Of a DNA stretch of 64,000 bases, positions 9,603-19,306 are shown piece after piece. Every line of letters starts with the position of its first letter. Position 1 is the first letter of the stretch. Location: the NCBI RefSeq assembly GCF_005281345.1, contig NZ_SZXJ01000026.1, positions 1 through 64,000 of the forward strand, given 5' to 3'. The DNA is from Citrobacter sp. wls619 (GTDB lineage Bacteria > Pseudomonadota > Gammaproteobacteria > Enterobacterales > Enterobacteriaceae). The notes under the pieces were generated by a model that was not told the origin of the DNA, made no database searches, and saw only the letters and a program-made list of their open reading frames with translations. The translations under genes were made by a program, and so were the position numbers.

Positions 9603-10976
9603 ATGTCTGAACAGCTAATAGACTGGGACCTGGCCCTGATCCAGAAATATAACTATTCCGGGCCACGATATACCTCGTACCCGACCGCGCTGGAGTTTTC
9701 TGAAGACTACGGCACTGAAGCATTTCTAAAGGCTGTGGCGCGTTATCCTGAGCGTCCGCTCTCGCTGTACGTTCATATCCCGTTCTGCCATAAACTGTGT
9801 TACTTCTGTGGCTGCAACAAGATTGTGACCCGTCAGCAGCATAAAGCCGATCAATACCTCGATGCCCTGGAACAAGAAATCATTCATCGCGCTCCGCTGT
9901 TCGCCGGACGCCATGTCAGCCAGTTGCACTGGGGTGGCGGCACGCCAACGTATCTGAATAAAGCGCAAATCAGCCGTTTAATGTCGTTGCTGCGTGGCAA
10001 CTTTAACTTCAACGACGATGCCGAAATCTCGATCGAAGTGGATCCGCGTGAAATTGAGCTGGATGTGCTCGATCATTTACGTGCTGAAGGTTTTAACCGC
10101 CTGAGCATGGGGGTACAGGACTTCAACAAAGACGTTCAGCGCCTGGTGAACCGTGAGCAGGACGAGGAATTTATCTTTGCGCTACTTAACCATGCGCGTG
10201 AGATCGGTTTTACCTCGACGAATATCGACCTTATTTATGGCCTGCCAAAACAGACGCCGGAAAGTTTTGCCTTTACCCTGAAACGCGTGGCTGAGTTGAA
10301 TCCAGACCGTCTTAGCGTCTTTAACTACGCGCACCTGCCAACGCTTTTCGCAGCCCAGCGCAAGATCAAAGATGCTGACCTGCCCAGCGCACAGCAAAAG
10401 CTGGATATCCTGCAGGAAACCATCTCTTCACTAACCGAAACCGGCTATCAGTTCATTGGCATGGATCACTTCGCTCGTCCGGACGACGAGCTGGCCATTG
10501 CCCAGCGCGAAGGTGTTCTGCATCGGAATTTCCAGGGCTATACCACCCAGGGCGATACCGACTTGCTGGGGATGGGCGTATCCGCCATCAGTATGATTGG
10601 CGACAACTACGCGCAGAACCAAAAAGAGCTGAAGCACTATTATCAGCAGGTTGATGAACAAGGGAATGCACTGTGGCGCGGTATTGCGCTGACCCGCGAT
10701 GACTGTATTCGTCGGGATGTGATTAAGCTGCTGATCTGCAACTTCCGCCTCGACTACGCCGCTGTGGAACAGCAATGGGATTTGAACTTTGCGGATTATT
10801 TTGCTGAAGACCTGAAGCTGTTGGCGCCACTGGCGAAAGATGGGCTGGTGGATGTGAATGAGAAGGGAATTCAGGTTACGCCGAAGGGTCGCCTGTTGAT
10901 CCGTAATATTTGCATGTGCTTTGATGCTTATCTACGCCAGAAAGCGCGGATGCAGCAGTTCTCTCGGGTGATTTAA
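9603..10976 (+). CDS. hemN: oxygen-independent coproporphyrinogen III dehydrogenase
   Basis: A radical-SAM enzyme of heme biosynthesis. It decarboxylates coproporphyrinogen III to protoporphyrinogen IX without oxygen. The cluster motif CxxxCxxC is visible in PFCHKLCYFCGCNK (about residues 62-69), followed by GGGTPTYL. The ATG at 9603 is preceded by AAGGAG at 5 nt spacing and gives 457 residues, equal to E. coli HemN; an upstream GTG at 9597 is less likely. Cytoplasmic, used mainly in anaerobic growth. Confidence 0.96.
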   Translation: MSEQLIDWDLALIQKYNYSGPRYTSYPTALEFSEDYGTEAFLKAVARYPERPLSLYVHIPFCHKLCYFCGCNKIVTRQQHKADQYLDALEQEIIHRAPLFAGRHVSQLHWGGGTPTYLNKAQISRLMSLLRGNFNFNDDAEISIEVDPREIELDVLDHLRAEGFNRLSMGVQDFNKDVQRLVNREQDEEFIFALLNHAREIGFTSTNIDLIYGLPKQTPESFAFTLKRVAELNPDRLSVFNYAHLPTLFAAQRKIKDADLPSAQQKLDILQETISSLTETGYQFIGMDHFARPDDELAIAQREGVLHRNFQGYTTQGDTDLLGMGVSAISMIGDNYAQNQKELKHYYQQVDEQGNALWRGIALTRDDCIRRDVIKLLICNFRLDYAAVEQQWDLNFADYFAEDLKLLAPLAKDGLVDVNEKGIQVTPKGRLLIRNICMCFDAYLRQKARMQQFSRVI

Positions 10977-10981
10977 TGACG

Positions 10982-11064
10982 TTGCCCGGTGGCGCTTTGC
11001 TTACCGGGCCTACACGTCGCGATAACCTGTAGGCCGGATAAGCGTTCGCACCATCCGGTGCGCC
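10982..11064. repeat. REP pair (BIME)
   Basis: Two oppositely oriented REP palindromes (TTGCCCGGTGGCG...ACCGGGCCTAC and TGTAGGCCGGATAAG...CATCCGG) between the convergent hemN and yshB. Confidence 0.85.
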
Positions 11065-11065
11065 T

Positions 11066-11176
11066 TCAGCTGAACAGCCCAACCAGCGCCGCACACAGCA
11101 CTGCGGCAACCGCGGTTTGTGGCGTGTGGCTGTCGACCGAGCCGCTCGATAGCAGATTAATGATTGATTCCAGCAT
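11066..11176 (-). CDS. yshB: small membrane protein YshB
   Basis: A 36-residue protein (starts MLESIINLLSSGSVD, ends VLCAALVGLFS) nearly identical to E. coli YshB, with one C-terminal hydrophobic helix. A GGGGGAAG ribosome site precedes the ATG at 11176. In Salmonella YshB has been linked to survival inside macrophages. A longer frame to 11260 is open but has no support. Confidence 0.9.
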   Translation of the reverse strand: MLESIINLLSSGSVDSHTPQTAVAAVLCAALVGLFS

Positions 11177-11288
11177 GATGACTTCCCCCCGTTTGCCGGG
11201 CACGATCATACTTAACTCATCGGAACAGTAAAGCGCAAAATAGCAGCAATTTGCGCTCAATGATCAATCTTTACACAGTGACGATTTG

Positions 11289-12698
11289 TCACTCCATTCC
11301 GAGTTCTTTTAACTTGCGCGTCAAGGTATTACGCCCCCAGCCGAGCAAGCGTGCCGCTTCCTGTTTATGTCCCTGGGTATGGCGCAGCGCGGTGGTTAAC
11401 AGCGTACGCTCCAATTCTGGTTGCGCCTCAGAAAGCAGGTTTTGATGACCGGAACGTAATGCCCTATCCGCCCACTGTGCCAACAGGGTTGCCCAACTGT
11501 CTGGTTGCATATGTGACGGTGTGTCAGGCACGGTGGTTTCAAACAGCTCGGTTGGTAAGTCCTGAATCAGTACTTCCTGTCCGGCGGCCATGACGGTTAA
11601 CCAGCGACAGGTGTTTTCAAGCTGACGAACGTTACCCGGCCAGGCCAGACGGGTGAGTGCCGCTTCGGTTTCAGGGTGGAGTTGCTTGGCTTCCACACCC
11701 AACTCGCGGGCGGCTTCCTGCAGGAAATGACGTGCCAGGCGGGGGATATCTTCCCGACGCTCACGCAACGGGGGCAAATGGACGCGAATTACGTTCAGAC
11801 GGTGGAATAAATCCTCACGGAATTTGCCTTCCTGCACGCGCAGTTCCAGGTTTTGGTGGGTGGCTGCGATAATGCGCACATCCACTTTCACCGGTGCGTA
11901 ACCACCCACGCGGTAAAACTGTCCATCGGCTAATACGCGCAATAAACGCGTCTGCACGTCCAGCGGCATATCGCCAATTTCATCAAGGAAGAGGGTGCCG
12001 CCATCAGCCTGTTCGAAACGCCCCTGACGAATGGTATTCGCCCCGGTAAACGCCCCTTTTTCGTGGCCAAATAGCTCAGACTCGATCAAATCTTTCGGAA
12101 TCGCCGCCATGTTAAGCGCGATAAACGGTGCTTTGACGCGCGGGCTGTGGCGGTGCAGGGCGTGGGCGACCAGCTCTTTACCCGTCCCGGACTCTCCGTT
12201 GATCAATACGCTGATTGAAGACCGGGACAGGCGACCAATAATGCGGAACACATCCTGCATTGCGGGCGCTTCGCCGATGATATCGGTGGTCGGGCCGTTG
12301 ATCTGAATATTACGCGGCTGCTGCTGTTCCTGATAATGACTGATGGCGCGCTCGACCAGCGCTACCGCCTCGTCAATATCAAAAGGTTTGGGCAGATAGT
12401 CGAACGCCCCTTGCTGGTAAGCGCTGACGGCGGCATCCAGATCGGAATGGGCGGTCATTATGATGACCGGAAGCATCGGGTGACGCTGCTTAATCTGTTT
12501 TAACAGCGTCAGACCGTCCATACCCGGCATGCGGATATCCGACAACAGCACATCCGGCGTTTTGCTGGCCAGCGCGTCCAGCACCTCTTTACCACTTTCA
12601 AATGTGGTACAGCTTAGTCCTGCCCCTGCGAGCGCACGTTCAAGCACCCAACGGATGGAACTATCGTCATCAACTACCCAGACTATTCCTCGTTGCAT
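11289..12698 (-). CDS. glnG: nitrogen regulator NtrC (NRI)
   Basis: A 469-residue sigma-54 enhancer-binding response regulator. The receiver domain has phospho-acceptor Asp54 ([12 protein letters not shown]). The AAA+ domain has Walker A GESGTGKE and the sigma-54 contact loop GAFTGA, and a C-terminal Fis-type helix-turn-helix follows ([18 protein letters not shown]). The start aligns with E. coli [12 protein letters not shown]; three upstream codons in the open frame are ignored. It sits 11 nt downstream of glnL in the glnALG operon and activates nitrogen-limitation genes. Confidence 0.97.
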   Translation of the reverse strand: MQRGIVWVVDDDSSIRWVLERALAGAGLSCTTFESGKEVLDALASKTPDVLLSDIRMPGMDGLTLLKQIKQRHPMLPVIIMTAHSDLDAAVSAYQQGAFDYLPKPFDIDEAVALVERAISHYQEQQQPRNIQINGPTTDIIGEAPAMQDVFRIIGRLSRSSISVLINGESGTGKELVAHALHRHSPRVKAPFIALNMAAIPKDLIESELFGHEKGAFTGANTIRQGRFEQADGGTLFLDEIGDMPLDVQTRLLRVLADGQFYRVGGYAPVKVDVRIIAATHQNLELRVQEGKFREDLFHRLNVIRVHLPPLRERREDIPRLARHFLQEAARELGVEAKQLHPETEAALTRLAWPGNVRQLENTCRWLTVMAAGQEVLIQDLPTELFETTVPDTPSHMQPDSWATLLAQWADRALRSGHQNLLSEAQPELERTLLTTALRHTQGHKQEAARLLGWGRNTLTRKLKELGME

Positions 12699-12709
12699 AA
12701 ACGTCACCT

Positions 12710-13759
12710 TTATTTCCTGATAGGCAGATAAACCGAGAACTCGGTATGACCCGGCCAGCTGGTAAATTCAATTTTGCCGGAATGTTGATCGATCAAATTA
12801 CGGGCGATAGATAATCCAAGTCCGGTACCGCCTTCGCGACCGCTGACCATTGGGTAGAACAGCGTATCCTGCAAATGCGAGGGAATGCCCGGACCGTTGT
12901 CCTCGACATCAATACGTGCCGCCAGACGGTAGCGCATACCGTGTAGCGTGAGCTGAAACGCGGTGCGGGTGCGCAGAATAATTTCTCCGCCTTCCGGTCC
13001 CAGCGCCTGTAGAGCATTACGCACGATATTCAGCAGAACTTGTTCTATCTGATCCGGATCGTGCAGCAGTTCTGGCAGGCTAGGGTCGTAATCACGAATC
13101 AGCGTGACGTTTTCGGGGAGCTCCATCGACACCAGCGCCACCACGCGCTCTGCCACTTTATGAATGCTTTCCGTGACGTGCATACCCGGCTGTTGCGGCC
13201 CCAACAGGCGATCAACCAGATTACGCAGGCGGTCAGCCTGCTCAATAATGACTTTGGTATATTCCGTCAGCGCCGGGTCCGGAAGCGCTTTACTGAGAAG
13301 CTGCGCCGCTCCGCGCAGGCCGCCCAACGGATTTTTAATTTCGTGTGCCAGACCACGCACCAGATCGCGCGCGGCGATTTGCTGGGCATGCTGCAGTTGT
13401 TCCTGACTCAGACGACGCTGGTTATCCATTGGCGCCATCTCCAGCAGGATAAGGCCATCAGGCAGCCTCTGCGCGGTCACAGAGAGGATATGTGAGTGGC
13501 TGTCTATCACCAGCGTCACTTCGTTATCCGTGAAGCCCTGACCCGCTTCCAGGCTCTCTCGCATCAGTCCGATGTTCAGGGAGAAATAACTCAACAGATC
13601 GGGAAGCGGTGTGCCAAACAATTTGCGGGAACTTTGCGCGAGCAGCTGTTGCGCCGCCGGGTTGGCGTAATGTACCGCCAGCTCATCGTCGACGAGTAAG
13701 ATGCTGTTGATTAAAGAATTGAGGATCTGCCCAGCATCGGGCAGCGTGCCGGTTGCCAT
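12710..13759 (-). CDS. glnL: nitrogen sensor kinase/phosphatase NtrB (NRII)
   Basis: A 349-residue cytoplasmic histidine kinase that phosphorylates NtrC when nitrogen is scarce and dephosphorylates it together with PII. It has an N-terminal PAS domain, a phospho-accepting His near residue 139 in [15 protein letters not shown], and ATP-binding N and G boxes ([30 protein letters not shown]). An NtrC site at 13782-13798 upstream matches the glnLp operator that lets NtrC limit its own level. Confidence 0.97.
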   Translation of the reverse strand: MATGTLPDAGQILNSLINSILLVDDELAVHYANPAAQQLLAQSSRKLFGTPLPDLLSYFSLNIGLMRESLEAGQGFTDNEVTLVIDSHSHILSVTAQRLPDGLILLEMAPMDNQRRLSQEQLQHAQQIAARDLVRGLAHEIKNPLGGLRGAAQLLSKALPDPALTEYTKVIIEQADRLRNLVDRLLGPQQPGMHVTESIHKVAERVVALVSMELPENVTLIRDYDPSLPELLHDPDQIEQVLLNIVRNALQALGPEGGEIILRTRTAFQLTLHGMRYRLAARIDVEDNGPGIPSHLQDTLFYPMVSGREGGTGLGLSIARNLIDQHSGKIEFTSWPGHTEFSVYLPIRK

Positions 13760-13781
13760 TCAGCAGTCTCCTGAAAAGTGT

Positions 13782-13798
13782 TGCACCAATTTAGTGCA
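13782..13798 (-). promoter_or_regulatory. NtrC operator at glnL promoter
   Basis: TGCACCAATTTAGTGCA is a near-perfect NtrC dyad (TGCACC-N5-GGTGCA type) 22 nt upstream of the glnL start codon. It sits where NtrC represses the internal glnL promoter in enterics. Confidence 0.8.
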
Positions 13799-13847
13799 TT
13801 ATAGCTTTTTACATCAAAAAAGCGCGAAAAAGCAGGTTGTTAGTGGA

Positions 13848-13873
13848 GAAAAAAGCCCATCCTGGGATGGGCT
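13848..13873 (-). terminator. glnA terminator
   Basis: On the minus strand, AGCCCATCC/GGATGGGCT forms a stem followed by TTTTTT. It sits downstream of glnA and before glnL, and attenuates read-through from the strong glnA promoters. Confidence 0.8.
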
Positions 13874-13893
13874 ACAGATGACTGGCAAACATA

Positions 13894-13974
13894 GATGCCG
13901 GATGGCGGCTTTGCCTTATCCGGCCTACAAGGTAATGCTACCCTCCAGGCCTGATAAATTTGCGCCATCAGGCG
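13894..13974. repeat. REP pair (BIME)
   Basis: Oppositely oriented REPs (GATGCCGGATGGCGG...TTATCCGGCCTAC and CAGGCCTGATAAAT...GCCATCAGGCG) in the glnL-glnA gap, next to the ERIC element. Confidence 0.85.
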
Positions 13975-14021
13975 TCCTATCATTCACCATCGATCTCAAG
14001 CCTGCCTGAGCAGGCTAAAAG

Positions 14022-14163
14022 TTCCACGGCAACTCAAAAACTCCTGACGTCTTTCGCGCCGCTGCTGCGTTGGCTACCTTCGCTCACCCCAGTCACATAG
14101 CTACCTATGCTCCTGGGGACTTGCTCAGTTGCCGCCTTGCCGCAACGTGAAATTCGTCGGATT
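14022..14163. repeat. ERIC (IRU) element
   Basis: The core (14081-14120) contains CGCTCACCCCAGTCAC and GCTCCTGGGGA, which are the ERIC2 and ERIC1 consensus segments. They flank a central CATAGCTACCTATG palindrome, and the total length is about 125-140 nt. It lies just 3' of glnA. The outer limits are approximate. Confidence 0.85.
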
Positions 14164-14175
14164 TTTAATATAAGA

Positions 14176-15585
14176 TTAAACGCTATAGTACAGCTCAAAC
14201 TCTACCGGGTGCGGAGTCATACGCACGCGGTCATCTTCTTCGCGACGCAGCGCGATGTACGCATCGATCGCTTCATTGGTGAACACGCCGCCTGCGGTCA
14301 GGAACTCACGGTCCAGATCCAGTTCTTTCAGTGCTTCTTCCAGAGAGCCTGCAACCTGTGGGATCTCTTTCGCTTCTTCCGGCGGCAGGTCGTACAGGTT
14401 TTTGTCCATCGCTTCGCCCGGGTGGATCTTGTTCTTAATACCGTCCAGGCCTGCCATCAGCAGTGCAGCGAAGCACAGGTACGGGTTAGCCGCCGGGTCC
14501 GGGAAACGCACTTCGATACGACGTGCTTTCGGAGAAGCAACTACCGGAATACGGATAGAAGCAGAACGGTTACGGGCAGAGTAAGCCAGCATGACCGGCG
14601 CTTCGTAGCCTGGGACCAGACGCTTGTAGGAGTTGGTGGTCGGGTTCGCCAGGGCGTTGATCGCTTTAGCGTGCTTGATAACGCCGCCGATGTAGTACAG
14701 CGCCTGCTCAGACAGACCCGCATATTTGTCACCAGAGAACAGGTTTACGCCGTTCTTGGACAGGGACATGTGGCAGTGCATGCCGGAACCGTTATCGCCA
14801 AACATTGGTTTTGGCATAAAGGTCGCGGTTTTACCGAAACGGTGAGCGACGTTGTGAACGACATATTTGTAGATCTGAATTTCGTCCGCTTTTTTGGTCA
14901 TGGTGTTAAAGCGGGTCGCGATTTCGTTCTGACCAGCAGTCGCCACTTCGTGGTGGTGCGCTTCAACAACCAGACCCATCTCTTCCATGATCAGACACAT
15001 GGTAGAGCGGATGTCCTGAGAAGAATCTACCGGAGGAACCGGGAAGTAACCGCCTTTGACGCCTGGACGGTGACCTTTGTTGCCACCTTCGTACTTGGTG
15101 GAGGAGTTCCATGCGCCTTCGATATCATCGATAGCGACGTGGGAACCGGAAATAGACGCGCCGAAACGAATGTCGTCAAACAGGAAGAACTCTGGCTCTG
15201 GCCCGAACAGAACGGTGTCTGCGATACCGGTAGCGCGCAGGTATTCTTCAGCGCGTTTGGCAATGGAGCGCGGATCGCGGTCGTAACCCTGCAGCGTACC
15301 TGGTTCCAGGATATCGCAACGGATGATCAGGGTTGACTCTTCAAAGAACGGGTCGATGAGTGCAGTCGACGCATCTGGCATCAGAACCATGTCTGATTCG
15401 TTAATGCCTTTCCAGCCACCGATTGAGGAGCCGTCAAACATTTTGCCTTCTTCAAAGAATTCGGCATTTACCTGGTGAGCAGGAATAGTGACGTGCTGTT
15501 CTTTACCTTTGGTATCGGTGAAGCGCAAATCAACAAACTTCACTTCGTGTTCATTCAGCATCGTCAAAACGTGTTCAGCGGACAT
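14176..15585 (-). CDS. glnA: glutamine synthetase
   Basis: A 469-residue type I (GSI-beta) dodecameric enzyme making glutamine from glutamate, ammonia and ATP. Visible motifs include DGSSIGGW near residue 50, the ATP-site [17 protein letters not shown], and the adenylylation loop NLYDLPPEE with the regulatory tyrosine (codon 398). First gene of glnALG, with an extensive regulatory region upstream and an ERIC and REP downstream. Coding strength and length match E. coli. Confidence 0.99.
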   Translation of the reverse strand: MSAEHVLTMLNEHEVKFVDLRFTDTKGKEQHVTIPAHQVNAEFFEEGKMFDGSSIGGWKGINESDMVLMPDASTALIDPFFEESTLIIRCDILEPGTLQGYDRDPRSIAKRAEEYLRATGIADTVLFGPEPEFFLFDDIRFGASISGSHVAIDDIEGAWNSSTKYEGGNKGHRPGVKGGYFPVPPVDSSQDIRSTMCLIMEEMGLVVEAHHHEVATAGQNEIATRFNTMTKKADEIQIYKYVVHNVAHRFGKTATFMPKPMFGDNGSGMHCHMSLSKNGVNLFSGDKYAGLSEQALYYIGGVIKHAKAINALANPTTNSYKRLVPGYEAPVMLAYSARNRSASIRIPVVASPKARRIEVRFPDPAANPYLCFAALLMAGLDGIKNKIHPGEAMDKNLYDLPPEEAKEIPQVAGSLEEALKELDLDREFLTAGGVFTNEAIDAYIALRREEDDRVRMTPHPVEFELYYSV

Positions 15586-15671
15586 ACTTACTCTCCCGGA
15601 TTGGTCATGGTCGTCGTGGTAACGAAGTCTTCAATTCTGCAAAAATTGGCCGTGTCGCCGTAAAAAATATA

Positions 15672-15689
15672 AAGCGAAATCTGTGCCAA
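15672..15689 (-). promoter_or_regulatory. sigma-54 promoter glnAp2
   Basis: The minus strand reads TTGGCACAGATTTCGCTTT, the canonical -24/-12 element of glnAp2 about 90 nt upstream of the glnA ATG. Confidence 0.9.
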
Positions 15690-15761
15690 CTTTTAAATTG
15701 CCCCTAAAAGGCGTTATCATGCGCACCATCGTGCAAAGGGGCTGCACCATGAAGGTTGTAT

Positions 15762-15810
15762 TGCACCATTATAGTGCTTCAATGTGAACATTAAGCACCA
15801 TATTGGTGCA
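15762..15810. promoter_or_regulatory. paired NtrC enhancer sites for glnA
   Basis: Two strong dyads, TGCACCATTATAGTGCT (15762-15778) and AGCACCATATTGGTGCA (15794-15810), are 32 nt apart (three helical turns). They lie 75-120 nt upstream of the sigma-54 promoter, and a weaker GCACCATCGTGCA lies at 15722-15734. This is the classic enhancer arrangement. The 15586-15964 gap otherwise carries the typA promoter. Confidence 0.9.
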
Positions 15811-15964
15811 AAGCACCTCAGATTACCCCTTTTAACGCTCCGTGAATGTGATCACAAAGAAACTCTGCAATACTTGTTTGCGGAGGATGTTTGTGATCCT
15901 GTTTTGTACTGCGATTAATCCGTGTACAATAACGCGCTATTTCTAAAATGCCTGAGGCAAAGTT

Positions 15965-17788
15965 GTGATCGAAAATTTGCGTAACATCGCCATCATCGCG
16001 CACGTAGACCATGGTAAAACTACCCTGGTAGACAAGCTGCTCCAACAATCCGGTACGTTCGATGCACGTGCTGAAACCCAAGAGCGCGTGATGGACTCCA
16101 ACGATTTGGAGAAAGAGCGTGGGATTACCATCCTCGCTAAAAACACCGCTATCAAATGGAATGACTACCGTATCAACATCGTTGATACCCCAGGGCACGC
16201 CGACTTCGGTGGTGAAGTTGAACGTGTAATGTCCATGGTCGACTCCGTGCTGCTGGTGGTGGATGCAATGGACGGTCCGATGCCGCAGACGCGCTTCGTG
16301 ACCAAAAAAGCCTTTGCCCATGGCCTGAAGCCCATTGTTGTTATCAACAAAGTTGACCGTCCTGGCGCGCGTCCTGACTGGGTTGTTGACCAGGTATTTG
16401 ACCTGTTCGTTAACCTCGACGCTACCGACGAGCAGCTGGACTTCCCGATCGTTTACGCTTCCGCGCTGAACGGTATCGCGGGTCTGGATCACGAAGACAT
16501 GGCTGAAGACATGACTCCGCTGTATCAGACCATCGTTGATCGCGTACCGGCTCCGAACGTAGACCTTGATGGCCCGCTGCAGATGCAAATCTCCCAGCTG
16601 GACTACAACAACTACGTTGGCGTAATCGGTATCGGCCGCATCAAACGCGGTAAAGTTAAACCGAACCAGCAGATCACTATCATTGATAGCGAAGGCAAAA
16701 CCCGTAACGGTAAAGTCGGTAAAGTTCTGACCCACCTGGGTCTGGAACGTATCGAGAGTGATATTGCCGAAGCAGGCGATATCATCGCGATCACCGGTCT
16801 GGGCGAACTGAACATCTCCGACACCATCTGCGACCCGCAGAACGTCGAAGCGCTGCCGGCTCTGTCCGTTGATGAACCGACCGTAACCATGTTCTTCTGC
16901 GTAAACACCTCTCCGTTCTGTGGCAAAGAAGGTAAATATGTTACCTCTCGTCAGATCCTTGACCGCCTGAACAAAGAGCTGGTGCACAACGTTGCACTGC
17001 GCGTTGAAGAAACCGAAGATGCGGATGCGTTCCGTGTATCCGGTCGTGGTGAGCTGCACCTGTCAGTTCTGATCGAAAACATGCGTCGTGAAGGTTTCGA
17101 AATGGCGGTTTCCCGTCCGAAAGTTATCTTCCGCGAAATCGATGGCCGTAAACAAGAGCCGTTCGAGAACGTAACGCTGGACGTCGAAGAGCAGCACCAG
17201 GGTTCTGTGATGCAGGCTCTGGGTGAGCGTAAAGGCGACCTGAAAAACATGAATCCAGATGGCAAAGGCCGCGTACGTCTTGACTACGTGATCCCAAGCC
17301 GTGGTCTGATCGGCTTCCGTTCAGAATTCATGACCATGACTTCCGGTACCGGTCTGCTGTACTCCACCTTCAGCCACTACGACGACGTTCGTGCGGGTGA
17401 TGTGGGTCAGCGTCAGAACGGCGTACTGATCTCCAACGGCCAGGGTAAAGCAGTTGCGTTCGCACTGTTCAGCCTGCAGGATCGCGGTAAGCTGTTCCTG
17501 GGTCACGGTGCTGAAGTTTACGAAGGCCAGATCATCGGTATTCACAGCCGTTCTAACGACCTGACTGTAAACTGCCTGACCGGTAAGAAACTGACCAACA
17601 TGCGTGCGTCCGGTACTGACGAAGCAACGGTTCTGGTTCCGCCGGTTAAGATGACTCTGGAGCAGGCTCTGGAATTCATCGATGACGACGAACTGGTAGA
17701 AGTAACACCAACTTCTATCCGTATTCGTAAACGTCACCTGACTGAAAACGATCGTCGCCGTGCAATGCGTGGCGCGAAAGAAGAGTAA
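15965..17788 (+). CDS. typA: ribosome-associated translational GTPase TypA/BipA
   Basis: A 607-residue EF-G-like GTPase involved in 50S assembly at low temperature, stress adaptation and virulence regulation. It has G1 [10 protein letters not shown]2 RGIT, G3 DTPGHADF, G4 NKVD, then EF-G-like domains and the BipA-specific C-terminal domain. The start is GTG (15965), aligning with E. coli [18 protein letters not shown]. It is divergent from glnA. Confidence 0.97.
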   Translation: MIENLRNIAIIAHVDHGKTTLVDKLLQQSGTFDARAETQERVMDSNDLEKERGITILAKNTAIKWNDYRINIVDTPGHADFGGEVERVMSMVDSVLLVVDAMDGPMPQTRFVTKKAFAHGLKPIVVINKVDRPGARPDWVVDQVFDLFVNLDATDEQLDFPIVYASALNGIAGLDHEDMAEDMTPLYQTIVDRVPAPNVDLDGPLQMQISQLDYNNYVGVIGIGRIKRGKVKPNQQITIIDSEGKTRNGKVGKVLTHLGLERIESDIAEAGDIIAITGLGELNISDTICDPQNVEALPALSVDEPTVTMFFCVNTSPFCGKEGKYVTSRQILDRLNKELVHNVALRVEETEDADAFRVSGRGELHLSVLIENMRREGFEMAVSRPKVIFREIDGRKQEPFENVTLDVEEQHQGSVMQALGERKGDLKNMNPDGKGRVRLDYVIPSRGLIGFRSEFMTMTSGTGLLYSTFSHYDDVRAGDVGQRQNGVLISNGQGKAVAFALFSLQDRGKLFLGHGAEVYEGQIIGIHSRSNDLTVNCLTGKKLTNMRASGTDEATVLVPPVKMTLEQALEFIDDDELVEVTPTSIRIRKRHLTENDRRRAMRGAKEE

Positions 17789-17835
17789 TACGAGTAATTG
17801 TGAGCCGGGTAAGCATTAGAGTCGCCCGGCACAGT

Positions 17836-17866
17836 AAAAAGCCGCTGAATGTCAGCGGCTTTTTTA
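17836..17866 (+). terminator. typA terminator
   Basis: AAAAAGCCGCTGA-ATG-TCAGCGGCTTTTTT hairpin with U-tract, 50 nt after typA. It also lies at the 3' end of the facing immunity-like gene and could serve both strands. Confidence 0.85.
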
Positions 17867-17893
17867 TGGCTCTGGTATACGGACAGATATTTA

Positions 17894-18346
17894 TTACTGC
17901 AAGCTGCCATTGTGATAAATCTCATATCCGACGACTGACTGAACTTTCCAGATGCCATTTTCCTGAACCATACAATCAACGACGGTGTGATCCTGCTTTT
18001 TGCCAAATGATACATACACATTCACACAAACTGGATCGTAATCGGATGAAACTACGGTTACGTTGGTCGGCCAGTCATCGCCGATGTATTGCGCCTTAAT
18101 AAAGAAATCAGCGTCATAAAATTCATCGTCCGCGTATTTAGGATCTTGCGCATGACGCAACTTTTTCATCGTGTCTGACGTAACAAAACTATCAATTTCA
18201 TGACCAGAACTGATGGGGTAAATATATTTATTTATTTGATTTATATACCATTTGTTGAATTCAAGCGCTCGGGCTATGGGGGTTTTGTCATCAACTGCGG
18301 CGAATGTTGCAAAACTGATGAAAAGTAATATCAATAATTTTTTCAT
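17894..18346 (-). CDS. DUF3828-like periplasmic protein, probable immunity protein
   Basis: A 150-residue protein with a Sec signal peptide (MKKLLILLFISFATFAA, cleavage about residue 17). The mature domain has the aromatic WYINQINKYIYPI start and YDPVCVNVYVSF core typical of DUF3828 proteins. Cys107 and Cys125 could form a disulfide. It begins 1 nt after the stop of the upstream amidase-like gene, so translation is coupled. I infer that it protects the periplasm from that amidase, as Tai-type immunity proteins do. The ATG at 18346 is chosen because the signal peptide starts there. The region is AT-rich compared with typA. Confidence 0.7.
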   Translation of the reverse strand: MKKLLILLFISFATFAAVDDKTPIARALEFNKWYINQINKYIYPISSGHEIDSFVTSDTMKKLRHAQDPKYADDEFYDADFFIKAQYIGDDWPTNVTVVSSDYDPVCVNVYVSFGKKQDHTVVDCMVQENGIWKVQSVVGYEIYHNGSLQ

Positions 18347-18347
18347 A

Positions 18348-18710
18348 TTAGTTGTGCCTGTAAAGTTTAAAAGCAGGATGTATTTCCCTGTAACGTGGGC
18401 CGGGGTACATACTGCGTTGAACGAAATCGGAATACCATGTTCCCATCCCGTCGTAAATACAGGCATGACCATATTGATGTGGGCCAGGTAATGCGCTTAT
18501 CACTGCGACATCCCCTTCCATCGGTTCACCATAAACTTGCCTGAATCCGGCACGCTCAAGTGAACGATCAAAATCCACGGCATTTGCTCCAGTTATCCGG
18601 ACTCCGCCAGCCTCAATAGCGGCAGCAACTGCTCGTGCGCAAAACCCAGTGCTTTGTTGTTGGGCATGTTGGCGCGCATATGTTACTGCGGAGTGTTTAT
18701 TCCATGACAC
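18348..18710 (-). CDS. predicted cysteine peptidoglycan amidase/toxin (Tae-like, CHAP/NlpC-P60 type)
   Basis: A 120-residue protein with the layout of small papain-like cell-wall amidases. The probable nucleophile is Cys24 (QSTGFCARAVAAAIEAGG) and the catalytic His is His82 in QYGHACIYDG, after a typical GDVAVI strand. It has no signal peptide, which fits an effector injected by another apparatus or a phage-type lysis enzyme. The start is GTG (18710) with AGGAG six nt upstream. The next gene is a secreted immunity candidate. No type VI secretion genes are in the window. The exact family (Tae1-4 or other) cannot be set by eye. Confidence 0.65.
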   Translation of the reverse strand: MSWNKHSAVTYARQHAQQQSTGFCARAVAAAIEAGGVRITGANAVDFDRSLERAGFRQVYGEPMEGDVAVISALPGPHQYGHACIYDGMGTWYSDFVQRSMYPGPRYREIHPAFKLYRHN

Positions 18711-19028
18711 ACTAATAACTCCTTTATCGCTTGTTTCGATAAAATCTTTATTGCATATTTTACAAATAAACTAAATTTAAAAAACTTTTCATGATATTAA
18801 CAAAAATAGACCGGAATTATTATTTTTGTAATGAATCATAATAAATAATATAAGTTCGCAGTTATAACCATTCACTCATCATCCCCATCGAACTGAGAGT
18901 TTCCGCAAAAGTGCTTCATCAGTCTATTTCGTTGTGTCTGGCAGTAGTGGGATTTATATAAGTGAATAGAGGGACAACGGAACGGCTCCCTGTAACGTTG
19001 CATTTAGCTACATCGTGAGGGCCGCATA
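18711..19028. other. AT-rich intergenic stretch
   Basis: A 318-nt gap, strongly AT-rich near 18770-18860. It presumably carries the promoter of the amidase-like gene on the minus strand. I see no ORF, RNA or repeat in it. Confidence 0.5.
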
Positions 19029-19202
19029 ATGTCTCAGGCAGATGCCATAACCTCTGACTGGCGAGTGGAATTAGTGCTTGGCGATATCAGCATTGAAGAC
19101 AAAGAAAAATTGTCAGCGTGGATGAAATACAAGAAGGCGGTGGAAGCCGTTGATGTTGCGACGGCACCTGACGTTAACTGGCCTGTTCAACCGCAAGAAT
19201 AA
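19029..19202 (+). pseudogene. phage tail fibre assembly protein, C-terminal remnant
   Basis: A 57-residue frame (starts MSQADAITSDWRVELVLGD, ends APDVNWPVQPQE) matching the C-terminal end of Tfa/caudal tail-fibre assembly chaperones. These end with a conserved W-x-ELxLG...AWxxYxxAxxxVDxxxAPDxxWP pattern. Full-length proteins are about 140-200 residues, so the N-terminal domain is missing. A GAGGG site 7 nt before the ATG means it might still be translated. It marks a decayed prophage or a mobile tail-fibre segment in this island. Confidence 0.75.
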
Positions 19203-19306
19203 GCCATTTACCACAGATCAGCCACTACAGGTCAGCCGGAGCGCCAGGCTGGCCTTGTCTTTCTCTTCCTTTGTCCAATCTCCGCAATAATAAAAGTAAA
19301 TCGCAC

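Noticed and set aside
14107-15336. A 409-codon open frame on the plus strand across glnA
   Set aside because: It is antisense to glnA, with composition explained by glnA codon bias, and has no ribosome site or family resemblance.
15818-17059. A 413-codon open frame on the minus strand across typA
   Set aside because: It is the antisense shadow of the highly codon-biased typA gene.
19203-19306. A short minus-strand frame (YFYYCGDWTKEEKDKA) as a gene
   Set aside because: No start codon or ribosome site and only about 30 codons; it may be another phage scrap, but I cannot assign it.
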